Assembly: GCA_934371505.1 (NCBI GenBank)
Contig: CAKRNW010000013.1
Span: forward strand, 1-30,408
DNA from: an uncultured Lachnospiraceae bacterium
GTDB taxonomy: Bacteria > Bacillota > Clostridia > Lachnospirales > Lachnospiraceae
Reading direction: 5' to 3'
DNA length: 30,408 nucleotides
Shown here: positions 6,862 to 12,699 of the stretch, piece after piece
How the letters are laid out: every line of letters begins with the position of its first letter
Numbering within the stretch: the stretch's first letter is position 1
Translations under genes and position numbers: made by a program
The notes under the pieces: generated by a model
What the model was told of the DNA's origin: nothing
Seen by the model: the letters and a program-made list of their open reading frames with translations, nothing else
Databases searched by the model: none

Positions 6862-8253
6862 TTATCTGATGCAGAGGCTGTCAGACATTGTACACCGTCT
6901 GCTCTTTGTAAAGCTGTGTGCAGCTGTCAGACCTTCTCCGGTTCTGGAAGCGATGGTAAATGTACAATAGCCTTCTCCTCCGAATCCTAATGCTGCGTAG
7001 CTTGGACCATTCTTTACAAGAATCGCTGTATCAATCGCTTTTGCATAAGTGGTAATATGGTCGACATTCTTGGAATGGATATGTGCCGAATGACGGTTGC
7101 CATGCTCCAGCCAAACTGCTGTCTCCACGCCTTCTTCAAAGGACTTCACCCGTACCATGCCTAAGATTGGCATCATTAATTCTTCAGCGATTAATGGATG
7201 TTCCTTCTCGCCTTCAAATACGATACAACGGATTTCCGGTCCTACATTGACACCTACCATGGAAAGAAGAACCTGTGCGCTTCTGCCAACACATTTTCTG
7301 TTTAATGCTCCCTTTGGTGTAAGTACTGTCTGTACCAGCTTGTCCTGAACTTCTTTGCTTGCCAGATAGCAGCCATTTTCAGAAATCATGTAGTTCATCA
7401 GCTCATCTGCAATACAATCCACGGCAACGATTTCTTTCTCAGCAATACAGGGAAGGTTGTTATCAAAGGTACATCCATTGACGATGTCCCGCGCTGCCTT
7501 TCTGATGTCTGCTGTTTCGTCTACCAGTACCGGCGGATTTCCTGCTCCGGCACCGATTGCTCTCTTACCGGAGGAAAGCACTGCTGTTACGACTCCGGGT
7601 CCACCCGTTGCCACCAGCAGGTGAATTGCCGGATGCTTCATCATGATTGCGCTTGTATCCAGCGTTGGAACCTCGACGGTTACTGCAATGTTGTCAGGTC
7701 CGCCTGCTTCCAGGGAAGCCTCGTTAATCATGTTAATTGTATAGATTGTTGTTTTCTTTGCGTTTGGATGTGGGTTGAATACCACCGTATTTCCACCTGC
7801 AAGCATACCGATACAGTTACAGATTACTGTCTCGGACGGATTGGTTGCCGGTGTAATGGCTCCAATTACTCCGAAGGGTCCCATTTCCACCAGGGTGAGT
7901 CCTCTGTCACCAGACCATGCCACTGTGCTGATATCTTCTGTACCAGGCACCTTATCTGCAGTGAGGTGATGTTTGAGAATCTTATCTCCCACATTACCCA
8001 TTCCTGTCTCGTTCACACCCATGTTCGCTAATACTTCAGCATTCTCATGGGTTTTCTTGCGAATATTGGAAATGATTTGTTCCCTTTGATCCAAGGACAT
8101 GCAGCAAACCTTTTTCTGTGCTTCGATAGAAGCATTGATTGCCTCATTCATGTCCTTAAACACTCCATGCATACCGGACACACTTCCGGCAATCTGCATA
8201 TTCGCCATGACCTTCTGTACGATGTCATGTACCATGCGTTCATCTACAGACAC
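6862..8253 (-). CDS. pduP: CoA-acylating propionaldehyde dehydrogenase (PduP/EutE)
   Basis: 463 aa, typical of PduP. It oxidises propionaldehyde to propionyl-CoA with NAD+ inside the compartment. Residues 4-19 (DERMVHDIVQKVMANM) form the N-terminal encapsulation helix described for PduP. The catalytic domain shows GVIGAITPATNP (~128-139), the cofactor-binding TGGPGVV region (~216-222), GAGAGNPP (~234-241) and the catalytic Cys269 in FDNNLPCIAEKE. Its start overlaps the end of the HbpS-like gene by 10 bases, suggesting translational coupling. Confidence 0.96.
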   Translation of the reverse strand: MSVDERMVHDIVQKVMANMQIAGSVSGMHGVFKDMNEAINASIEAQKKVCCMSLDQREQIISNIRKKTHENAEVLANMGVNETGMGNVGDKILKHHLTADKVPGTEDISTVAWSGDRGLTLVEMGPFGVIGAITPATNPSETVICNCIGMLAGGNTVVFNPHPNAKKTTIYTINMINEASLEAGGPDNIAVTVEVPTLDTSAIMMKHPAIHLLVATGGPGVVTAVLSSGKRAIGAGAGNPPVLVDETADIRKAARDIVNGCTFDNNLPCIAEKEIVAVDCIADELMNYMISENGCYLASKEVQDKLVQTVLTPKGALNRKCVGRSAQVLLSMVGVNVGPEIRCIVFEGEKEHPLIAEELMMPILGMVRVKSFEEGVETAVWLEHGNRHSAHIHSKNVDHITTYAKAIDTAILVKNGPSYAALGFGGEGYCTFTIASRTGEGLTAAHSFTKSRRCTMSDSLCIR

Positions 8254-8723
8254 TTTATTACCTCCTTCAATGCGGATGCCCCATAAGCTGCCAGGTCTGT
8301 ATCCTCCCGGGCACTTCCCCCCGATACGCCCAAAGCACCTATCATGGTCTTGCCCACCATTAACGGTTCTCCGCCTCCTAAAATCATTACCTTGCCATTA
8401 TTGCTGAACTGTAATCCATATAAATCCTGTCCCGGCTGGCAAAGTCTGGACAATTTTGCCGTCGACATCTGAAACGCCGTGGAGGTATAGGTCTTATTCA
8501 GTGCCACATCAAAGCTTCCATGATACGCACCGTCCATACAGTGGACCGCTATCGGTCTTCCTGATGCGTCTGCGATTGCAGTCACTACTGCAAGTCCCAT
8601 TTCTGCAGCCTTCTCCTCAACAGCTTCTATTAACTTCACTGCCAGTTTTAAAGACATAACCTCTTTTACGATGGCGTCGCCGACAATATTGTTAACGATT
8701 GTTTCCAGATTGTTTTTATTCAT
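8244..8723 (-). CDS. HbpS/GlcG/PduO-C-like protein with N-terminal helix
   Basis: 159 aa. Residues ~26-155 match the HbpS-like domain (formerly DUF336) found as the C-terminal half of PduO and in GlcG: LAVKLIEAVEEKAAEMG, VTAIADASGRPIAV, KTYTSTAFQMST, LGGGEPLMVG and IGALGVSGGSAREDT. The ATP:cobalamin adenosyltransferase half of PduO is absent, consistent with a B12-independent pathway. The extra N-terminal stretch (NLETIVNNIVGDAIVKEVM) resembles the encapsulation peptides on neighbouring cargo. Its biochemical role is not established; cofactor or haem binding has been reported for family members. Confidence 0.88.
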   Translation of the reverse strand: MNKNNLETIVNNIVGDAIVKEVMSLKLAVKLIEAVEEKAAEMGLAVVTAIADASGRPIAVHCMDGAYHGSFDVALNKTYTSTAFQMSTAKLSRLCQPGQDLYGLQFSNNGKVMILGGGEPLMVGKTMIGALGVSGGSAREDTDLAAYGASALKEVIKCL

Positions 8724-8724
8724 G

Positions 8725-9525
8725 TTATTTGCCTAAGGATTCTAATACTTTCTTTGTAATAGCTGCTACCAGTTCCTGGCTGTCATCCTTCTTCTCAGAA
8801 GAGCTGCATCCGCCACCACAATTATGGCAGTTCTCTTGTCCTTTGTTCTGGCAGAGGTTTGCCGGATGACGTCCGGGAAGACCCATATTTCTTCTAATCT
8901 CATATAATTTTGCAATCTGTTCTTTGTCAAATTCCTTTGGTCCGCCAAGCTGTTTTGCTTTGTATAATAACTCAGCATAGAACTCAACAGATTCCATCTT
9001 CATATATGCAGCCATAAGGTCTGTAGACCATGTTAACGCACCGTGGCTCTCCAATAATACAGCATCGAAGTGCTCTAAGTACGGTTCAACCGCATCGGGA
9101 ATCTCCATGGTGGAAGGTGTTCCGTAAGGTGCGATGGGAACGCAGCCTAATGCGATAACAGCCTCCGGCATAATGGGCTGGGTCAAGGGAATACCGGCAA
9201 TTGCAAAGCTTGTTGCAAATGTAGGATGTGCATGTACAACAGCTCCTACATCAGGTCTCTTTGCGTACACTCTCATGTGCATTTTAATCTCAGAGGACGG
9301 CTTAAATCCTTTGTTAGCCTGGATTACATTACCCTGCGCATCCACCTTGCAGATATACTCCGGTGTCATAAAGCCTTTGGAAACGCCTGTAGGTGTACAC
9401 AGGAACTCATTGTCATTAAGCTTTACAGAAATGTTGCCATCGTTTGCTGCCACCATGTTGCGATCATAGATTCTTTTACCTACATCGCAAATCATTTTTT
9501 TGATTTCGTATTCGTTTAGTGCCAT
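8725..9525 (-). CDS. fucA: Class II aldolase (L-fuculose-1-phosphate aldolase type) with Cys-rich linker and C-terminal encapsulation peptide
   Basis: 266 aa. Residues 1-~215 are the FucA/RhaD/AraD class II aldolase fold: NDGNIS (28-33), SSE (77-79, catalytic Glu79) and zinc ligands H98, H100 (VVHAH) and H161 (ESHGAL). It cleaves L-fuculose-1-phosphate (or a related sugar phosphate) to DHAP and L-lactaldehyde. Unlike free FucA it carries a ~50-residue C-terminal extension: a cysteine cluster (C225, C233, C236, C240, with H234) and then an amphipathic helix, SQELVAAITKKVLESLGK, typical of a microcompartment targeting tail. This ties aldol cleavage, not just propanediol use, to the compartment. 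The next gene starts one base after its stop codon. Confidence 0.93.
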   Translation of the reverse strand: MALNEYEIKKMICDVGKRIYDRNMVAANDGNISVKLNDNEFLCTPTGVSKGFMTPEYICKVDAQGNVIQANKGFKPSSEIKMHMRVYAKRPDVGAVVHAHPTFATSFAIAGIPLTQPIMPEAVIALGCVPIAPYGTPSTMEIPDAVEPYLEHFDAVLLESHGALTWSTDLMAAYMKMESVEFYAELLYKAKQLGGPKEFDKEQIAKLYEIRRNMGLPGRHPANLCQNKGQENCHNCGGGCSSSEKKDDSQELVAAITKKVLESLGK

Positions 9526-9556
9526 TTCTTGTTCTCCTTTTTGTTTGGTTTATTTG

Positions 9557-9581
9557 ATTATCCTATAAAATATAGGATAAT
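9557..9581 (-). other. Intercistronic perfect inverted repeat between pduV and the aldolase gene
   Basis: ATTATCCTAT (9557-9566) and ATAGGATAAT (9572-9581) are exact reverse complements with a 5-base AAAAT loop. It lies in the 65-base gap after the GTPase gene and before the aldolase gene. No U-tract follows on the minus strand, so a processing or stabilising hairpin, or a protein-binding dyad, is more likely than a terminator. Confidence 0.6.
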
Positions 9582-9590
9582 AGTTCAAAG

Positions 9591-10052
9591 TCAGCTGCCT
9601 TGCTCTTCCCAAGGCATGATTTCTCCCGGTTCCCGGAGATATTCCAGAATATCAGCCACTCCTTCACCGGTCTTGGAATTGACATAGAAAATCTTTCTGC
9701 AGCCCGCATTCTGCAGCCACCTGGTTGCAAGCTCCGTGTCCGCATCCTCCTCATCAATCTTGGTCACAATTCCTATCACATCCCGGTTTACCATGCAGGT
9801 AATATTGGGCGGATATAAAGAAAAGGGCTCTGTGGAAGATGCCAGAAGCCCAACCACATCCGCTTCGTAGGAATACAGTGCCAGTGCCCTTCCTAATTTT
9901 CCTGTCTGCAGATACTCTCCCGGCGTGTCAATGATTACATCGTAATGATTGATATACTGTGTCTTTTTGTATGTAATCTTCTCTCCTCTGAGAGCCTGTG
10001 TCAGCGTTGTTTTCCCAGCTTCGCTGCGTCCCATCAAAATAATTTTTTTCAT
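9591..10052 (-). CDS. pduV: PduV/EutP-family small GTPase
   Basis: 153 aa, normal for EutP/PduV. The P-loop is GRSEAGKTT (8-16), G3 is DTPGEY (42-47), and G4 is TKID (97-100, in place of NKxD). Members are Ras-like GTPases associated with the outside of propanediol/ethanolamine compartments; PduV has been linked to compartment movement along filaments. A short basic segment (EKITYKKTQY) forms the switch I region. It lies 6 bases after the PduU-like gene, as in the Pdu and Eut operons. Confidence 0.92.
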   Translation of the reverse strand: MKKIILMGRSEAGKTTLTQALRGEKITYKKTQYINHYDVIIDTPGEYLQTGKLGRALALYSYEADVVGLLASSTEPFSLYPPNITCMVNRDVIGIVTKIDEEDADTELATRWLQNAGCRKIFYVNSKTGEGVADILEYLREPGEIMPWEEQGS

Positions 10053-10058
10053 ATTTAT

Positions 10059-10412
10059 TTACGTGCGGGTCACAGGCGTTACGGTGTACCCCAGTGTACT
10101 CTCCACATATTGCAAAATCGCCTGCATCGCCGCCTCGACCTCAGACACTGTGCCGGTTACGATGACCGAGCCTGAAAACCTGTCCACAAATCCCAGCTCT
10201 ACGCCAGCCGATTTCATTCCGATATCAGCCATGATAATAGCCGTTTCAGCCGGACTCACTGTGAGGACTCCAATTGCAGCCTTTGCATATTCCACAGCAG
10301 GATTCAATCCCAGCTTCTGGTATAGTATCGGATCCGGATTGGCAATGATATGTGCCAAAGTAATCTGTTTTCCAGGAACCAGCTCCTGTATGATTCTTTG
10401 CTTATTTTCCAT
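10059..10412 (-). CDS. pduU: PduU/EutS-type permuted BMC shell protein
   Basis: 117 aa, matching PduU/EutS (about 111-116). It has an N-terminal segment (RIIQELVPGKQITLAHIIANP) that forms the beta-barrel cap in PduU/EutS, followed by a circularly permuted BMC domain (AIGVLTVSPAETAIIMADIG, FSGSVIVTGTVSEVEAAMQA). It is the first gene of the operon: promoter at 10466-10494, ribosome binding region AGGAGAGG upstream of the ATG. Confidence 0.93.
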   Translation of the reverse strand: MENKQRIIQELVPGKQITLAHIIANPDPILYQKLGLNPAVEYAKAAIGVLTVSPAETAIIMADIGMKSAGVELGFVDRFSGSVIVTGTVSEVEAAMQAILQYVESTLGYTVTPVTRT

Positions 10413-10465
10413 GCTTCTTCCTCTCCTGTCCCCAGTATGGGATTTTCATCTTCTCTGCTATTCCG

Positions 10466-10494
10466 ATTATATTACTATCTCTAAATAAAGTCAA
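10466..10494 (-). promoter_or_regulatory. Sigma-A-type promoter of the BMC operon
   Basis: On the minus strand TTGACT (10494-10489), a 17-base spacer and TATAAT (10471-10466). This is near-consensus, and the predicted start (~10459) is about 47 bases before the PduU start codon. A direct repeat CAACAT (10492-10497 and 10502-10507, period 10) overlaps the -35 element and could be a repressor site. Confidence 0.8.
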
Positions 10495-10507
10495 CATAAA
10501 ACAACAT
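10492..10507. promoter_or_regulatory. Candidate repressor site: CAACAT direct repeat over the -35 box
   Basis: CAACAT occurs at 10492-10497 and 10502-10507, one helical turn apart, touching the -35 hexamer of the BMC promoter; the second copy is part of an AACATGTT palindrome (10503-10510). DeoR-family proteins often bind directly repeated half-sites, and a DeoR gene lies in the operon, but the pairing is inference. Confidence 0.35.
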
Positions 10508-10520
10508 GTTTATTTTATAT

Positions 10521-10615
10521 TTTCCATTTATTTTTTACATCTTTTTGTGTTTTATGTGGTTTTTAATCCATTTTATCGTTGTTTTTGTTGTTTTATCTTT
10601 GATTTGTCTTTGTTT
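10521..10615. promoter_or_regulatory. Helically phased T-tracts (predicted curved DNA) upstream of the BMC promoter
   Basis: Runs of 3-6 T begin at 10521, 10531, 10542, 10550, 10560, 10571, 10582, 10591, 10603 and 10613, a mean spacing of about 10.2 bases over ten tracts. Within this, 10571-10612 resembles a degenerate 11-bp tandem repeat (TTTTATCGTTG, TTTTATCTTTG, ATTTGTCTTTG). Phased A/T tracts bend DNA. The 370-base gap between the divergent PduU and PHP genes otherwise holds only the two promoters. Confidence 0.6.
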
Positions 10616-10629
10616 CTTCAAAATCTGTA

Positions 10630-10658
10630 TTGGAAAATATTAATTTTTAGGTTATAAT
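10630..10658 (+). promoter_or_regulatory. Sigma-A-type promoter, plus strand, for the PHP phosphatase gene
   Basis: TTGGAA (10630-10635), a 17-base spacer and TATAAT (10653-10658). It implies a leader of roughly 115 bases before the ATG at 10783. Confidence 0.6.
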
Positions 10659-10782
10659 CAACACAGTGTATTTCTTATTTTTTTAATTTTACGGCAGGTC
10701 AGACAATCATTTTGATGTTTTCTTTGCTTTTTTCGTTATATCATACAATTTTTATTTATACCATGTGAAACGAGGCTGCTTT

Positions 10783-11532
10783 ATGTCAGATAGAATTTTA
10801 TCCTCTTATTTAAATAACAACTATCCTGTCTATGCTGATTTGCACACCCACAGCATCAGCAGCGGACACGGTTCTGCTGATACTGTCACAGACATGATTC
10901 AATACGCCGCCCATTCAGGTCTTTCTATCTTGGGAATATCGGAACACGGACCCGCCACAGCAGGTTCTGCAAGGGCTTCTTACTTTCAAAATCTGAAGCT
11001 TGCCAGCCGCAGCCGGTTTGGAATAAGAATTCTTTACGGTGTCGAGTTGAATATTATAACTGCAGCAGGAGATGTGGACTTGGAGGACAGTATTTTATCC
11101 ACATTAGACTATGCCATCATCAGTATACATCCCCCCATCTTAGAGCCGTATCATTATAAAGATCTCACACAGAGCTACATAAATGCCATGACGCATCCGA
11201 ATGTCCACTTTTTAGGTCACATTGATGATGCCCGTTTTCCCGTTGATTTCCGCTATTTACTGGAGCATGCAAAAAAGAAGGGTATCTATCCGGAAATCAA
11301 TAATGGCTCCCTTATGCCAGATGCTTATCGCGTGGATGGCCAGAAGAACTGCCGGGAAATACTACGCATATGCAAAAAAATTGAATTGCCTGTGCTTCTC
11401 TCCAGTGACAGCCACGGCAAAAAAAATATTGGTAATATGAAGTATATTTATCCATTATTGGAGGAACTGGATTTCCCTCCACAGCTTGTTTTAAATTCGG
11501 ATATTGCTGCTTTATCAGCCATTCTTCCATAA
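10783..11532 (+). CDS. PHP-domain phosphatase/hydrolase (YcdX-like)
   Basis: 249 aa. The PHP metal-binding motifs are in order: DLHTHS (19-24; H21, H23), SEHGP, a GVELN glutamate motif, SIHPP, LGHIDD and SSDSHG near the C-terminus. Family members are trinuclear-metal phosphoesterases (histidinol-phosphatase/YcdX/PolX-PHP type); the substrate cannot be told. The start at 10783 is chosen over an in-frame GTG at 10765 because GAGG (10772-10775) stands 7 bases before it. It is divergent from the BMC operon and ends at a bidirectional terminator, so a functional link to the compartment is not shown. Confidence 0.85.
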   Translation: MSDRILSSYLNNNYPVYADLHTHSISSGHGSADTVTDMIQYAAHSGLSILGISEHGPATAGSARASYFQNLKLASRSRFGIRILYGVELNIITAAGDVDLEDSILSTLDYAIISIHPPILEPYHYKDLTQSYINAMTHPNVHFLGHIDDARFPVDFRYLLEHAKKKGIYPEINNGSLMPDAYRVDGQKNCREILRICKKIELPVLLSSDSHGKKNIGNMKYIYPLLEELDFPPQLVLNSDIAALSAILP

Positions 11533-11581
11533 GGGGTTTTCCTATCATATGAAGCTGTCTATCCCTGACCTTATCAGCCAC

Positions 11582-11639
11582 ATGAAAAAGGAGCAGCGCA
11601 GCACAACCATCCCGTTGTTTTGCGTTGCTCCTTTTTCAT
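11582..11639. terminator. Bidirectional rho-independent terminator
   Basis: The 19-base arms 11582-11600 (ATGAAAAAGGAGCAGCGCA) and 11621-11639 pair with one G-T wobble; the loop holds a further ACAAC/GTTGT stem. A/T runs flank both sides, so it can end the plus PHP transcript and the minus fucU-kinase-parA transcript. Confidence 0.85.
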
Positions 11640-11649
11640 TGGATTCGAT

Positions 11650-11898
11650 TTAGAAGAAGTAAATCGGCATTGCTTCCCCTACACCAAAAATTTCATTCGC
11701 CTCCGGCTCACGGTCTAATACCTGACTGGATTTCTGGTATTCTATCATCTCCATGACTTCTTCTGATGTTCCCGTAACTACGGAGCTGGTCTTTACTGCT
11801 GTTTCTTTTACGGCAGGCTCCTTTCCCTTTGTCTGCTTTGTCCCTGTTTTAGCAGCTGTTTTTGACGCCCTGTCCATACTTCCTTTACCTACTGCCAT
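11650..11898 (-). CDS. 82-aa charged small protein coupled to the ParA-type ATPase (candidate ParA partner)
   Basis: No family recognised. Its start codon overlaps the last 14 bases of the ParA gene (ATGGCAGTAGGTAA), implying translational coupling. It has a two-part charge pattern: residues 1-40 are Lys/Thr/Ala-rich and basic (about nine K/R, three acidic), and residues 41-82 are acidic (about nine D/E). It ends in an aromatic MPIYFF. It has low complexity, is probably largely disordered, and has no membrane segment. Small disordered partners encoded beside ParA-type ATPases (for example McdB beside carboxysome McdA) stimulate ATPase activity and link cargo. That analogy rests on gene order and composition, not homology. 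It is followed by the terminator. Confidence 0.7.
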   Translation of the reverse strand: MAVGKGSMDRASKTAAKTGTKQTKGKEPAVKETAVKTSSVVTGTSEEVMEMIEYQKSSQVLDREPEANEIFGVGEAMPIYFF

Positions 11899-12691
11899 AA
11901 TCCATGACCTCCCTTGCTAATTCCTGAAACTCTCTTGCACTTCTGGTACTCTTTTTATATACAGAAACCGGTACGGAGTTGTCCTGTGCCCACTCGATAG
12001 AAGAATCCACATGGATGAAGGATTCAAATACATGGATATTATCATAACTTCCAAGGATTTCTTTTGTCTGTTTATAATAATTTTTTCTTTCGTCTACCTT
12101 TGTGATAAGAACACCCATGATTTTTGCTTCTGTCATTTCCGACATTCCGTTCAAAAAGTCAAACATATTTGCTAATCCAAATAATCCCCAGGGAGATGCC
12201 TCTACCGGAACAATCACATAATCTGCTGTGCATAAAATATTGATTACCCATGTTCCCAATGTCGGAGGTGCATCTATCAATATATAATCATATATTTCTT
12301 TTTCGTAGATGCTGCGCAGACATTTTTTCAGCACATACTCCCTCTGCATCATTGTGAAAAGCTCGTATTCTATCTGGCTCATCAGCGTAGAGGATGGAAT
12401 CAGATCCAGGTTGTCATAGGGCGTATGTACAATGTATCCGCTTAAATCCTGTTTTCCTTTTATGGCATAGTATAAGTTTTTCTCACATTCTGCCATATCC
12501 AGAACATGTTCTTCATCAAAGAAGGATAGGGAAAGGTTTAACTGCATATCCCCATCAATCAAAAGAACCTTCCTGCCTGCGGATGCCAGTTCAAACGCCA
12601 GGTTTGCACATGTGGTCGATTTTCCGCTTCCACCCTTGTTATTTGTAAAACAGATTGTTTTTGTCTTACGGTCTGCCATTGACTTTACCAT
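11885..12691 (-). CDS. ParA/Soj/McdA-type deviant-Walker ATPase
   Basis: 268 aa, a single ParA domain without an N-terminal DNA-binding domain. The deviant Walker A is NNKGGSGKST, with signature Lys19 and Lys24; Walker A' is LLIDGDMQLN (D46, D48); Walker B is YILIDAPP (D140). The C-terminus has a basic stretch (KKSTRSAREFQELAREV) suited to nonspecific DNA binding. There is no parB or parS-like element nearby and nothing suggesting a plasmid. Co-transcription with fucU and a fucose-pathway kinase, next to the BMC operon, suggests a role in positioning the microcompartment (inference). A GGGAAGG ribosome binding site lies just after the kinase stop; ATG 12679 is an alternative start. Confidence 0.88.
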   Translation of the reverse strand: MVKSMADRKTKTICFTNNKGGSGKSTTCANLAFELASAGRKVLLIDGDMQLNLSLSFFDEEHVLDMAECEKNLYYAIKGKQDLSGYIVHTPYDNLDLIPSSTLMSQIEYELFTMMQREYVLKKCLRSIYEKEIYDYILIDAPPTLGTWVINILCTADYVIVPVEASPWGLFGLANMFDFLNGMSEMTEAKIMGVLITKVDERKNYYKQTKEILGSYDNIHVFESFIHVDSSIEWAQDNSVPVSVYKKSTRSAREFQELAREVMDYGSR

Positions 12692-12699
12692 GCCTTCCC

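Noticed and set aside
10413..10782. B12 or other riboswitch in the leader of the BMC operon
   Set aside because: The predicted leader is only about 47 bases, too short for a cobalamin riboswitch, and no such structure is apparent; the pathway is B12-independent.
12603..12610. TTTGCACA inside the ParA gene
   Set aside because: It lies in coding sequence at the P-loop region; roughly one random copy is expected in a window of this size, so it is not counted as an operator.
11885..12691. ParA as evidence of a plasmid or integrated element partition locus
   Set aside because: No parB-like gene, parS-like repeats, replication gene, integrase or transposase is seen; it sits between fucose genes in one operon.
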